Part shown: one piece after another, positions 9,261 to 16,876 of the stretch
Layout of the letters: every line of letters begins with the position of its first letter
Numbering within the stretch: the stretch's first letter is position 1
DNA from: an uncultured Clostridia bacterium
Lineage (GTDB): Bacteria > Bacillota > Clostridia > Oscillospirales > Ruminococcaceae
Direction of reading: 5' to 3'
DNA length: 64,000 nt
Assembly: GCA_947627875.1 (NCBI GenBank)
Contig: CANQXS010000014.1
Location: 1 to 64,000 of the forward strand
The notes under the pieces: model-generated
What the model was told of the DNA's origin: nothing
Seen by the model: the letters and a program-made list of their open reading frames with translations, nothing else
Database searches by the model: none
Translations under genes and position numbers: made by a program

Positions 9261-9274
9261 TAAAGATAAATTCG

Positions 9275-9305
9275 GGAGCCGCTCTCTGCCGGGGGCGGCT
9301 TTCTT
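9275..9305 (+). terminator. Terminator after the DUF4349 gene
   Basis: AGCCGC (9277-9282) pairs with GCGGCT (9295-9300) around a GC-rich loop and is followed by TTCTT. It is a moderate terminator. Confidence 0.5.
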
Positions 9306-9338
9306 GCATTATAGTCATTATTTATTGCACTATAGTGA
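9304..9338. promoter_or_regulatory. Tandem 14-bp direct repeats, likely activator sites of the GH98 gene
   Basis: TTGCATTATAGTCA (9304-9317) and TTGCACTATAGTGA (9325-9338) match at 12 of 14 positions and are 21 bp apart, two helical turns. They sit directly upstream of the -35 box at 9356, where an AraC-type or similar activator would bind. The second copy contains the palindrome CACTATAGTG. No candidate regulator gene is adjacent. Confidence 0.5.
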
Positions 9339-9355
9339 AATATTTTTCGGGGGTA

Positions 9356-9384
9356 TTGCTATTTTTGGTCAAAAAGTATATAAT
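9356..9384 (+). promoter_or_regulatory. Promoter of the GH98 gene
   Basis: TTGCTA (9356-9361), 17-bp spacer, TATAAT (9379-9384). The weak -35 fits a promoter that needs activation. Confidence 0.7.
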
Positions 9385-9417
9385 TATTTCATTAAACCCC
9401 CAAGGAGGTTATTTATT

Positions 9418-11703
9418 ATGAACATTATAAAAAGACTGTCGGCGATTATCGCGGCGGCAGTCATCGCCGCGGCTGCGCTTACCGCCTGCTCCGGCGAGGC
9501 TGACATCAATTTCGACAGACCTCTCGGGACCGAGACCTTTGTCGCGACCGCCGAGCAGCCGCTCAGGCGCGCGGTTTCGCCCGAGCAGCCGATGTGGATA
9601 GTCCACATTGATTCGTGGGTCAACGCCGACCCCGAAAAGCTCATCGACGCAATCCCCGAAGACATCAGACCCTTCGTTGTTTTCAATATCTCGATGTCTA
9701 TAAGCTGGAACGAGGACGAACAGCGTTTCACCCTCGTCGAAAACGGCTACGAGCTCGCAAAATCCTGGCTCCGCGCCTGCGCCGAAAAAGGCGTTTGGAC
9801 TATGATCCAGCCCGCGAGCGGCGGTCCCTGCCACTTCCCGGATTACGACCCCGCCGAGATCGACTACGACGACACCCTCTTCGGCGAATTCTTCCGCGAT
9901 TATCCCAACTTCATCGGCTTCAACTACGCCGAGCAGTTCTGGGGCTTCGACAACTATGTAAAGGGCTTCCCGGTCACCGCCGAGCAGCGCTATATCCACT
10001 TTGCGGGGCTTTTAGAGCTCTGCCACAAATACGGCGGCTACCTTGTCGACAGCTGGTGCGGAAACCAGTGGGGGCAATCTATAAACCCGCTCGCGATGAT
10101 AAAGCGCATACCCGAATTTGAAGAAGCCGCCCGCCTTTACAGCGACAACTTCATTCTCCTCGAAAAGTATACCCAGACGGGCTATCAGAGCGATATGGAG
10201 AGCCTTGTGCTCGGAACGTATCTCTCGGGCTACTGCGGCAACTTCGGCATCCGCTACGACGACTCGGGCTGGACCGACGATAGCGGCGAAGGGACCGGCG
10301 GCTATGTAGTCGCGACGGGGCTCACCATCAACTTTGAAAGATTCATTCTCAACGGAATGACCGTTATCGACGGACCCGAGCTAACCTGGGTCGACGATAT
10401 CCTTGAGACCAACCCCGAGGTCGACAAGAAGGGCTACTCCATAAGAAAATGGGAGCCTACCCCGCAGTTCACCAACGTTATGGTGGATATGTTCCGCAAG
10501 ATAGTTGACGGCGACTACCGCATTCCCACACGCGAGGAGGTCATCGCCCGCACAAAGCTCATTCTTGTGAACGACGTAGAGACCGGCAAGGACGACGACA
10601 AATACTGCACTCCGAAGGACTTCTTCGACGGCGTATATAAAATGGAGAACGACGGCTACCTTCAGGACAACCATTCCTTCTATAAGTCCTCGGGGCGCTA
10701 TCCCACCCTCCCCACCACCGCGGGCTTTGCCGATAAGAAATACGAGGACCTCTTTGAAAAGGTGATCTACAAGTCGGAATACAGCGACCTCTGGCCGACT
10801 ATCGACGACAAGGTCGCAGACCTTAACGATATGTTTGAGGAGCAGTATACCGGCGACGCCTACGCGGGCAGATACGAGAACACCTGGGTGACCTACAACC
10901 CCTATAAGAGAAATCAGACCGCGAGCTCGACCATAAAGCTCAAATACAACACCGCCGAGAGCATTGGCGTTTCTTACCCGCGCTATTCCACCGGAATAAT
11001 CAGAGAATACGCCGACCATATCGACCTCTACCTCAACAACTTCAACGAGGATTCGCCTGTCCAGTATAAGGACGACGTTATAACGATAAACGGCGCCTCG
11101 GAGCAGCCGACCTATGAGCTCACCGACAGAGGCACCGCCACGATGCAGCCGAAGGTCACCGAGGAATGGTCGAACGGAGTTTACACCCTGACCGTAAGCC
11201 ATAACGGACCGGTAGACGTTACAATAAACTGCTCAGGTTCTGCAACCGGCAGGCTCACCGACTACACCGACGCCGAGCTTACCCCGCCCGACTCTCCGCC
11301 GATATATGTAGGTCAGCTCCAGCACGAGGGCGAGCTCTTCGACACCCTCAACACCGAGCAGATAATCAAGAACGGCGCAAACGGCAATATAAGAAACTAC
11401 CTCGGTCAGGGCTATCTGCTTATGGGTATGTATAAGGGCATAGCCGCGCGCGACAGCGTTATAATCTATCAGCCCGGGACCTATATGCTCACCCTCCGCT
11501 ACCGCGCCGGCGGCGGAAACCTCAACGTTTACGTCAACGGCAAAAAGGTCGGCACGGTCGAGATGAACGACACCGACGGAGCCTGGGACATCGCCGCGCT
11601 CAACGTCAACCTGAAAAAGGGCGAAAACACCGTTGAATTCCGCGTCGACGAGGACCTTCCCTCGAAAATGTATATCGACTGCTTCACTCTCGACCTGATT
11701 TAG
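9418..11703 (+). CDS. GH98-type glycoside hydrolase lipoprotein
   Basis: The 761-residue protein begins with a lipoprotein signal (AAALTACSGE). From about residue 55 the sequence matches the glycoside hydrolase family 98 fold as I know it: MWIVHIDSW, ADPEKLIDAIPEDI, RPFVVFNISMSISW, FIGFNYAEQFWGF, and further on IDGPELTW. Glu172 (in NYAEQF) and Glu321 (in GPELTW) are candidates for catalytic acids by position. The C-terminal 130 residues (QPGTYMLTLRYRAGGGNLNVYVNG) look like a CBM6/35-type jelly-roll. Known GH98 enzymes are endo-acting galactosidases on blood-group glycans, with some xylanases, so a surface-bound host-glycan or plant-glycan enzyme is likely. ATG 9418 has AAGGAGGT eight bases upstream; the open frame extends further back but without a site. 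Confidence 0.85.
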   Translation: MNIIKRLSAIIAAAVIAAAALTACSGEADINFDRPLGTETFVATAEQPLRRAVSPEQPMWIVHIDSWVNADPEKLIDAIPEDIRPFVVFNISMSISWNEDEQRFTLVENGYELAKSWLRACAEKGVWTMIQPASGGPCHFPDYDPAEIDYDDTLFGEFFRDYPNFIGFNYAEQFWGFDNYVKGFPVTAEQRYIHFAGLLELCHKYGGYLVDSWCGNQWGQSINPLAMIKRIPEFEEAARLYSDNFILLEKYTQTGYQSDMESLVLGTYLSGYCGNFGIRYDDSGWTDDSGEGTGGYVVATGLTINFERFILNGMTVIDGPELTWVDDILETNPEVDKKGYSIRKWEPTPQFTNVMVDMFRKIVDGDYRIPTREEVIARTKLILVNDVETGKDDDKYCTPKDFFDGVYKMENDGYLQDNHSFYKSSGRYPTLPTTAGFADKKYEDLFEKVIYKSEYSDLWPTIDDKVADLNDMFEEQYTGDAYAGRYENTWVTYNPYKRNQTASSTIKLKYNTAESIGVSYPRYSTGIIREYADHIDLYLNNFNEDSPVQYKDDVITINGASEQPTYELTDRGTATMQPKVTEEWSNGVYTLTVSHNGPVDVTINCSGSATGRLTDYTDAELTPPDSPPIYVGQLQHEGELFDTLNTEQIIKNGANGNIRNYLGQGYLLMGMYKGIAARDSVIIYQPGTYMLTLRYRAGGGNLNVYVNGKKVGTVEMNDTDGAWDIAALNVNLKKGENTVEFRVDEDLPSKMYIDCFTLDLI

Positions 11704-11780
11704 CTTCCCTCACGCAAGCTATATTGCACGAAAAGAGCCGACTGCAAAAATTTTCAGTAAAATTTTGGCGCTTTCGTCTA

Positions 11781-11831
11781 TGGATTTGTGAATAGCGTTA
11801 AAGTATAATATTATTATCGGACAATATCCGA
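11781..11831 (+). promoter_or_regulatory. Possible promoter and small inverted repeat before the Ala-rich surface protein
   Basis: TATAAT (11804-11809) is preceded at 17 bp by TGGATT, a poor -35. A short inverted repeat TCGGA-CAATA-TCCGA (11817-11831) lies at the start of the predicted transcript and could be an operator. The rest of 11704-11872 shows nothing else clear. Confidence 0.4.
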
Positions 11832-11872
11832 AACAGATAAAAAGCTGTTAAATTAACCACAGGAGGATCACT

Positions 11873-13030
11873 ATGAAAAGAATTATTGCACTTGTCCTCG
11901 CTCTGGCTCTCGCCATGACAATGGCGATGCCGGTATTTGCGGCGGACGAAATCGAAATCCCTCTTGATGCTGATCATCTCGATCTCATCAGCGCCGATCA
12001 GGCGACCTTTGCCGACGGCTCCGTAACCGTCAACGAAATCAACCAGTTCGCTTTCCTTCTCCCCGAGATGGTAGATATGGACCAGACCGTTGTTATCCAC
12101 ATCAAGGGCACCAGCGAAGGCGACTTCCGCGCTTGGCTCCTCGGCGCCGGAACCTCTGAAGAAAAGGGCTCCGCCGCTACCTTCTCCAACCAGTGGAAGG
12201 CTTCGGACAACGGATTTACCGCTCCCGCCGAATTCGAGAAGTATATCGAGCTCACTGCCGAAGACTTCGACTCTCAGGGCTTCACCTCTGCCAACAGAGT
12301 CAACTTCAAGGCTCCTTCCTACGACTCCACCCTCGTAAACTTCACCCTTACCTACCTCGGCGTTATCTACGCCCCGATGTCCGAAGTTGAGGGCAACGCC
12401 GCCGAAGAGCTCCAGCCGTTTATGGACCAGTCCAACGCCGCTCTTGAGGCTGCCAACGCCGCCACCGACGACGCCGGACGTCAGGCCGCTCTTGCCGACG
12501 CTCAGGCCGCCGCAGACGCCATAGCCGAAAAGGCCACCCTCGGATTCCCGAGCGTAAACGAGCTCCTCAAGGCCGCCAACGACAACGTAAAGGCTATTAA
12601 CAACGCCATTACCAACGCCGCCTCCGCCGCCGTTATGGAAAGCATTCAGAGCTACATAGACACCGTAAACAACGCTCTCGAGACCGCTAAGGCAGCGGGC
12701 TCCGACGTAGCCGCCGTTGAGGCTGCTCTCGCCGAGGCTCAGACCGCCTGCGACTATGTTGAAGGCGTTGCCAACGATAATAACTACGATTCCGTCACCT
12801 CCGCTTCCCGCGAGCTCAAGCTCACCGTCCGCGAGATCGAATCCGTCCTCGAGGATTCCAAGAAGCAGAAGGCTGACGAAGAAGCCGCAGCCGCCAAGAA
12901 GGCAGCCGAAGAAGAGGCAGCCGCCAAGCGCAGAACCACCACTATCATCATCGTTGTTGTAGTTGTTGTGGTCGTAGTTGTAGCGGTAGTCGTTATACTC
13001 GGCGTTCTCAAGAAAAAGAAGAAGAAATAA
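11873..13030 (+). CDS. Secreted, membrane-anchored Ala-rich coiled-coil surface protein
   Basis: The 385-residue protein has a signal peptide ending AMPVFA-AD. Residues 25-165 form a beta-rich domain resembling a carbohydrate-binding jelly-roll (VVIHIKG, FRAWLLG, NRVNFKAPSYDSTLVNFTLT). Residues 170-340 are Ala/Asn-rich helices with FIVAR-like repeats (EAANAATDDAGRQAALADAQ and related). A charged EEAAAAKKAAEEEAAAKR linker leads to a Val/Ile-only membrane helix and a KKKKKK end, which leaves the protein displayed outside. It has an AGGAGG site and its own terminator. Function unknown; adhesion or glycan binding next to the GH98 enzyme is a reasonable guess. Confidence 0.8.
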   Translation: MKRIIALVLALALAMTMAMPVFAADEIEIPLDADHLDLISADQATFADGSVTVNEINQFAFLLPEMVDMDQTVVIHIKGTSEGDFRAWLLGAGTSEEKGSAATFSNQWKASDNGFTAPAEFEKYIELTAEDFDSQGFTSANRVNFKAPSYDSTLVNFTLTYLGVIYAPMSEVEGNAAEELQPFMDQSNAALEAANAATDDAGRQAALADAQAAADAIAEKATLGFPSVNELLKAANDNVKAINNAITNAASAAVMESIQSYIDTVNNALETAKAAGSDVAAVEAALAEAQTACDYVEGVANDNNYDSVTSASRELKLTVREIESVLEDSKKQKADEEAAAAKKAAEEEAAAKRRTTTIIIVVVVVVVVVVAVVVILGVLKKKKKK

Positions 13031-13054
13031 TCTTCTCAACTGAACCAAAATAAA

Positions 13055-13085
13055 AGCAGTCCCTTCAAAAGGGGCTGCTTTTTTC
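13055..13085 (+). terminator. Rho-independent terminator after the surface protein
   Basis: AGCAGTCCC (13055-13063) pairs with GGGGCTGCT (13071-13079) over a 7-nt loop, followed by a T-run from 13080. Confidence 0.9.
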
Positions 13086-13088
13086 GTC

Positions 13089-13799
13089 TCAGTATATTTT
13101 CGCGGGAACAGGGCTCGCGCCCAGAGGCCCGACGTCGAATATCGACTGCGCGCCGTCTCTGCCGACTACAATGTGGTCAAGAAGTAGGATACCCGCCTCG
13201 CGGAAGGCCTCTTCGAGCTTTTTCGTTGAGGCTATATCCGTCGCAGAAGGGCGGCAGCTCCCGCCCGGGTGGATATGCGCCGCGATGCACATTCCGCAGC
13301 CAGAGCTCTCGGCTTTGGCTACCATCTCGCCGATGTCCACGTTCACGCCGTAGGTGCTGCCGCTGCCGACGGTGAAGCATTCCGCGACTGAGAAATCGCC
13401 GTTTAAGCAGCAGACCTTGAACAGCTCGATGTCGGCTCCGCGAAAGCTTCGGATAAAATACTCGCAGGCGGCGTGGGAATCGGTGAGCCTGAGCTTTTCG
13501 TCGCGGATAGCTCCGCCCGCGGAATAAAGCCCCGAGAGAAGGCAAATCAGCGCGGCGGCGTTGGGGGTCATTCCCTCGACTGCGCAGAGCTCGCCGTAAG
13601 AGGCGTTGAGGATTTTTTGCGCGCTGCCGAACCTTTCAAAAAGCGCGTTTGCGGCGGTATAGACATCGTTCCCGCTGAGCGCATAGCCGAGTATCAGCTC
13701 GACGGCGTCGCGGGGCATAAGCCCCTTTATACCGAGCTTCAAAAAGCGGCTTCTGAGGTAATTTTCCCTCGAACGCTCGGATTTTTCCGTGATACTCAG
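13089..13799 (-). CDS. radC: RadC-family JAB/MPN domain protein
   Basis: The protein resembles RadC proteins: an N-terminal helix-hairpin-helix-like part (YLRSRFLKLGIKGLMPRDAVELIL) and a C-terminal JAB metalloenzyme domain with the metal motif HIHPGGSCRPSATD. Despite its name, a repair role of RadC is not established. The frame is open upstream through the tRNA-Lys gene, so the start must lie inside. The only good ribosome site, GGAAAGGAG (about 13807-13799), has no ATG after it: CTG (13799) abuts it and ATC (13793) is six bases away. The start is therefore non-AUG or the site is not used; I give CTG. A tRNA terminator lies just upstream. Confidence 0.75.
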   Translation of the reverse strand: MSITEKSERSRENYLRSRFLKLGIKGLMPRDAVELILGYALSGNDVYTAANALFERFGSAQKILNASYGELCAVEGMTPNAAALICLLSGLYSAGGAIRDEKLRLTDSHAACEYFIRSFRGADIELFKVCCLNGDFSVAECFTVGSGSTYGVNVDIGEMVAKAESSGCGMCIAAHIHPGGSCRPSATDIASTKKLEEAFREAGILLLDHIVVGRDGAQSIFDVGPLGASPVPAKIY

Positions 13800-13819
13800 C
13801 TCCTTTCCGATAACAAACG

Positions 13820-13848
13820 CCGCCGCAAGCAAAAAACGCTTGCGGCGG
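13820..13848 (-). terminator. Terminator of tRNA-Lys
   Basis: CCGCCGCAAGC pairs with GCTTGCGGCGG around a 7-nt loop (13820-13848). A weak T-rich stretch follows on the minus strand. Confidence 0.7.
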
Positions 13849-13855
13849 TGCTCTC

Positions 13856-13931
13856 TGGTGAGCCATTGGAGATTCGAACTCCAGACCCTTTGATTAAAAG
13901 TCAAATGCTCTGCCGACTGAGCTAATGGCTC
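13856..13931 (-). tRNA. tRNA-Lys (anticodon TTT)
   Basis: Read on the minus strand, the acceptor arms GAGCCAT and ATGGCTC pair, the D-arm starts TAGCTCAGTCGG, the anticodon loop is CTTTTAA with anticodon TTT, and the T-arm contains GTTCGAATC. CCA is encoded (13858-13856). It has its own promoter and terminator. Confidence 0.98.
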
Positions 13932-13953
13932 TTTTGCTGAAAACAGCTTCAAT

Positions 13954-13982
13954 ATTATAGCAGACGCTTTCGCATTTGTCAA
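13954..13982 (-). promoter_or_regulatory. Promoter of tRNA-Lys
   Basis: TTGACA (13982-13977), 17-bp spacer, TATAAT (13959-13954) on the minus strand: a full consensus promoter. Confidence 0.9.
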
Positions 13983-13996
13983 GACATCTATTGCTT

Positions 13997-14341
13997 TTAT
14001 TTATTTGTTTTTCCGCCGAGCTCGCCGAGGAGCTTCAGCTGACCTATCGCGCACTTTCTCATCTCGGGGCTCATCGTCCCGAGAAGCTCAAGAGCCTCTC
14101 TTATTTCGGCAGAAGACGGCTTTTCGCTGCCCGAATCTCTGCCGAAGCCGGTTTCGAGCAATATGTCTCCGGAGGTATGCAGAATGTCGGCAAGGCGCTT
14201 TATCTTGAGGACGTCGGGCTGGCGCTTTCCCGTCTCGTATCCGCAATAAGTGCTGCCCGTTATGCCCATAGCCTCCGCGACCTGCTGCTGCGTCATTCCC
14301 GCAGCGAGCCGCGCCCTCTTAAGCTGTTCGGCAAATCCCAT
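13997..14341 (-). CDS. XRE-family transcriptional regulator (small)
   Basis: The 114-residue protein has an N-terminal Cro/CI-type helix-turn-helix (FAEQLKRARLAAGMTQQQVAEAMGITGSTYCGYETGKRQPD, about residues 3-42). A short helical C-terminus follows (EIREALELLGTMSPEMRKCAIGQLKLL). ATG 14341 is chosen over an upstream in-frame start because it follows a GGGGTG site and begins the domain. The gene is divergent from another small HTH protein at 14516, with TTGGCG-type repeats between them; this resembles a phage-style repressor switch. No other phage genes are nearby. Confidence 0.85.
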   Translation of the reverse strand: MGFAEQLKRARLAAGMTQQQVAEAMGITGSTYCGYETGKRQPDVLKIKRLADILHTSGDILLETGFGRDSGSEKPSSAEIREALELLGTMSPEMRKCAIGQLKLLGELGGKTNK

Positions 14342-14408
14342 ACAACATACACCCCGTTTAGTCAATGCGGCGGTCTGTTTCCTCCGCCGCTTATATTGTA
14401 TCACGATG

Positions 14409-14495
14409 TTGGCGTTTCGTCAAGAATTTCTGAAAAGCCCTTGACTTATTGGCGATATGTTGATATAATATATCCGTAACTTGGCAAAGCGCCAA
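14409..14495. promoter_or_regulatory. Divergent regulatory region with TTGGCG operator-like repeats and a consensus promoter
   Basis: TTGACT (14441-14446), 17-bp spacer and TATAAT (14464-14469) form a strong rightward promoter. TTGGCG occurs at 14409-14414 and 14449-14454 (inside the promoter spacer), and TTGGC-AAAGC-GCCAA forms an inverted repeat at 14481-14495 just after the start point. These are plausible binding sites for one or both neighbouring HTH proteins. Confidence 0.6.
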
Positions 14496-14515
14496 TATTT
14501 AAAGGGGTGTCGGGA

Positions 14516-14731
14516 ATGTTTCCTAACCTTATGGGAATGAAAGCATATAATCACCTCACAGACGAGGATATGGGCAGGATAATCGGGGTAAGCCGCTCGG
14601 CGTTCGGGCAGAAGATGAAGACCGGAAAGTTCCTGCCCGACGAATGCCGCGCTATATGCCGGTATTTCGGCATGCCCTTTGAGTATCTGTTTGCGCTCGC
14701 CTCCGAAAATTCAAGCGAAAAAACAGCCTGA
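14516..14731 (+). CDS. Small HTH DNA-binding protein (Cro-like)
   Basis: A 71-residue protein whose middle (LTDEDMGRIIGVSRSAFGQKMKTGKF) matches a helix-turn-helix of the XRE type, followed by PDECRAICRYFGMPFEYLFA, a typical extension. ATG 14516 has AGGGGTG seven bases upstream; a GTG at 14507 lies inside that site. It is divergent from the XRE repressor gene at 13997-14341 and has its own promoter with operator-like repeats. A self-limiting Cro/CI pair is inferred from arrangement only. Confidence 0.75.
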   Translation: MFPNLMGMKAYNHLTDEDMGRIIGVSRSAFGQKMKTGKFLPDECRAICRYFGMPFEYLFALASENSSEKTA

Positions 14732-14816
14732 ATATACCTAAATGCAGCGCCGCGCGGCTTGAGAGTGAACGCGTGGATTGATATTATGGAATGACCGTTC
14801 GGCTCTGCACACTCCT

Positions 14817-14850
14817 AAAAAAGCCTCCCGAAGCAGCGGGAGGCTTTTTT
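14817..14850. terminator. Bidirectional terminator
   Basis: AAAAAAGCCTCCCG and CGGGAGGCTTTTTT form a perfect stem with A- and T-runs on both sides (14817-14850). It closes the small HTH gene. The remainder of 14732-14964 has only a TATAAT-like box (14878-14883) before the next lipoprotein. Confidence 0.9.
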
Positions 14851-14964
14851 GCCGCAAAAAATTACAAAAAATAGATTTATAATGAATATCCGGCAGGCAG
14901 AAAGGCATAATATTCGCGAGCAAGAAGCTCGAGCTTAAATCTTCCTAAAGCGAAAGGATATACT

Positions 14965-15309
14965 ATGAAAAGAATAATTGCTTTGATCATTTCCCTTGCG
15001 CTCGCCGCCTGCCTTCTTTCGGCCTGCGGCGACGACGAAACCTACCGCCAGCCCGGGAACGGCACCACTCTCGGCGGCAGCATTACTACCGCGCCTATTG
15101 CCGACGACGACAACGGCTCATACAGCGCAGGTCCCGACGGCGACGTAAGCCAAACCACCGACGAAAACATTCTTGAGGACGGCGTAAACGACCTCGAGGA
15201 CGGAATGGATAAAGCCGAAAGCGGGATAAATCAGGGTCTCGACGACCTTGAGGACAGCCTTGACGACTCGGAAGACCGCGACGGCGCCGCAACAGGCAGC
15301 TCGGATTAG
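14965..15309 (+). CDS. Small acidic lipoprotein of unknown function
   Basis: The 114-residue product has a lipoprotein signal (LAACLLSACGDD; lipid Cys about residue 21). The mature part is short and disordered, with many Asp/Glu and Gly, and ends in repeats of the form GVNDLEDGMDKAESGINQGLDDLEDSLDD, which could form a short amphipathic helix. I recognise no family. It stands alone between two terminators. A metal or peptide binding role is possible but unsupported. Confidence 0.7.
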   Translation: MKRIIALIISLALAACLLSACGDDETYRQPGNGTTLGGSITTAPIADDDNGSYSAGPDGDVSQTTDENILEDGVNDLEDGMDKAESGINQGLDDLEDSLDDSEDRDGAATGSSD

Positions 15310-15416
15310 TTATTCACACTGCGGCAGAGTCCGCATAAACTATACGGGTATTGCGGAGGGGACCCGGGCTCCCTCCGCGGGTACATAGTAAAAGGTTTGC
15401 CTCGACTTACGAATAC

Positions 15417-15444
15417 AAAAAAGCGCCGGTTACCCGACGCTTTT
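15417..15444 (-). terminator. Terminator of the coaX/ECF operon
   Basis: AGCGCCGG (15422-15429) pairs with CCGACGCT (15434-15441), one mismatch, with six Ts following on the minus strand. A second GC-rich hairpin without a T-run (GCGGAGGG/CCCTCCGC) lies at about 15351-15379, on the side of the small lipoprotein gene. Confidence 0.75.
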
Positions 15445-15459
15445 GCTTTGATTTTACTC

Positions 15460-16059
15460 TTATGCCGCCTTTGCCCCGTTGAGCCTTACTATGCTCAGAA
15501 TGCGCACGATAACGGTGCTCAGGCAGAGATTTATCGCCGACTCGACAAGGAAGTTGAGCCCGACCAGCCCCAAAATCATAAAAGCGAAGGTGTTGGTGTA
15601 GCCGTTTGCGGCGCCGAGCTCGGATACGGTGTTGAAGAAGAACAAAACGCAGCCGAGAAGGAAGATACCGGTGTTCACTATCGGTGCGACGAGCCCCGCG
15701 GTCACAACTGCGGCGAACTTGTTCTTCTTAGCGATTGCGTTGTAAACTGCTCCCGCGACGAGACCTGCGGCGGTTCCCTTGACGAGAACGACGAGAATGG
15801 TGGCGGGCGCGCTCACGCTCATAAACAGCGCGGTTGAGGGTTCAAACAGAACGACGAAGCTGAACACGAAGCCGAGCCAGGCTCCCGCCTTCCAACCGTA
15901 GAGAGCGGCGCCTATAATAGTAGGTGCGAGCGCAAGAGTGATGTTGAACGGACCGAATCTAATCCCGACGAATCCCGCGAAGAGCTCCAGCGCGACGGTT
16001 ATCGCGGTCAGAATGCCCATTACCGCGAGCATACGGGTTTTTTCTTTTGTGTTTGTCAT
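15460..16059 (-). CDS. ECF transporter S component, probably pantothenate
   Basis: This 199-residue protein consists of about six membrane helices and has the start typical of ECF substrate-binding (S) subunits: short cytoplasmic MTNTKEKTRMLAVMGILTA, then FGPFNITLALAPTIIGAALYGWKAG. S components bind a vitamin and work with a shared EcfA1A2T energising module, which is not in this window. The gene lies 40 bases after coaX on the same strand, so pantothenate is the most likely ligand (PanT-like), with the assignment based on context. The start ATG at 16059 has an AGGAGGA site. Confidence 0.85.
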   Translation of the reverse strand: MTNTKEKTRMLAVMGILTAITVALELFAGFVGIRFGPFNITLALAPTIIGAALYGWKAGAWLGFVFSFVVLFEPSTALFMSVSAPATILVVLVKGTAAGLVAGAVYNAIAKKNKFAAVVTAGLVAPIVNTGIFLLGCVLFFFNTVSELGAANGYTNTFAFMILGLVGLNFLVESAINLCLSTVIVRILSIVRLNGAKAA

Positions 16060-16099
16060 AAAAATTCCTCCTGATGATACCGGTTTCCCGGGTGATTTA

Positions 16100-16876
16100 T
16101 TAAAAACTTGCGTTTTTACGGTAGATGTCGTAAAGGCCGTCTAAGAGCAGCCTGTCGTCGCGGATGATGCCTTCCGTCCTGCAATAGGGGACTATAAGCC
16201 CTGCGAGCCCGCCCGTCGCGACTACCTTTGCGCCGCCGAGCTTTTTGCGGAATCTCTCGATCATTCCGTCCATCATCGAAGCCGTCCCCAAAAGCGAGCC
16301 GGAGCGCATACATTCGGCGGTGTCGAGGCTTATCGGAGAGATGTCGGAGCCGTCGGGCGAAATGTCCTGCAAAAGGGCGGCAGACGAGCTGAGCGCCCGC
16401 AGCGATATCATAACGCCGGGGATTATCGAGCCGCCGATGAAAACGCCGTCTTTATCCACTGCGGTGATGGTCGTGGCGGTGCCGAAATCGAAGATAATGA
16501 GCGGCGCGCCGTATTTTTTTATCGCGCCTACAGCCCCGCAGACGAGGTCGGCGCCTATCGCGCTCTCGTCGATCCCGTCGATTTTCAGACCGCTCTTTAT
16601 CCCTCTGCCGACTGTCATAGCCTCAAGCCCGAAGAGGAGCTTTATAGCCGAGCCGAGCGAAGTTACGAGCGCGGGGACGACGGTTGAAATTATCGCGCCG
16701 TTTACCGCCTCGCGGGATACTCCGTATAAATTCAGTATATTTCCTATCTCCGCCGCATATTGGTCCGAGGTGCGCAGGGGGTCGGTGGCTATCCTTGCGG
16801 TAAAGAGGAGCTCTCCCGAGCCGTCAAACGCGCCCAATACGATGTTTGTGTTGCCGGCGTCGATTGCGAAAACCAT
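16100..16876 (-). CDS. coaX: Type III pantothenate kinase
   Basis: Phosphorylates pantothenate, the first step of coenzyme A synthesis. The 258 residues start MVFAIDAGNTNIVLGAF, with the phosphate-binding motif DAGNTN of the ASKHA fold. GADLVCGAVGA, IFDFGTATTITAVD and GGSIIPGVMISLRALSSSAALL are the other CoaX hallmarks, and GGLAGLIVPYC is near the end. ATG 16876 has AAGGGGG upstream; the open frame runs 20 codons further without a site. The neighbour downstream is an ECF S component, giving uptake and activation of the vitamin in one transcript. Confidence 0.95.
   Translation of the reverse strand: MVFAIDAGNTNIVLGAFDGSGELLFTARIATDPLRTSDQYAAEIGNILNLYGVSREAVNGAIISTVVPALVTSLGSAIKLLFGLEAMTVGRGIKSGLKIDGIDESAIGADLVCGAVGAIKKYGAPLIIFDFGTATTITAVDKDGVFIGGSIIPGVMISLRALSSSAALLQDISPDGSDISPISLDTAECMRSGSLLGTASMMDGMIERFRKKLGGAKVVATGGLAGLIVPYCRTEGIIRDDRLLLDGLYDIYRKNASF

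Noticed and set aside
11798..13048. 416-codon minus-strand frame opposite the surface protein
   Set aside because: Gly/Val-rich reverse reading of an Ala-rich gene; the terminator at 13055 and signal peptide belong to the plus strand.
13800..13982. Extension of the RadC frame through the tRNA-Lys gene
   Set aside because: The frame runs through tRNA and its terminator, so it cannot be coding.
15351..15379. GC-rich hairpin as a riboswitch or terminator
   Set aside because: Single hairpin without T-run or conserved core; probably only a local stem.
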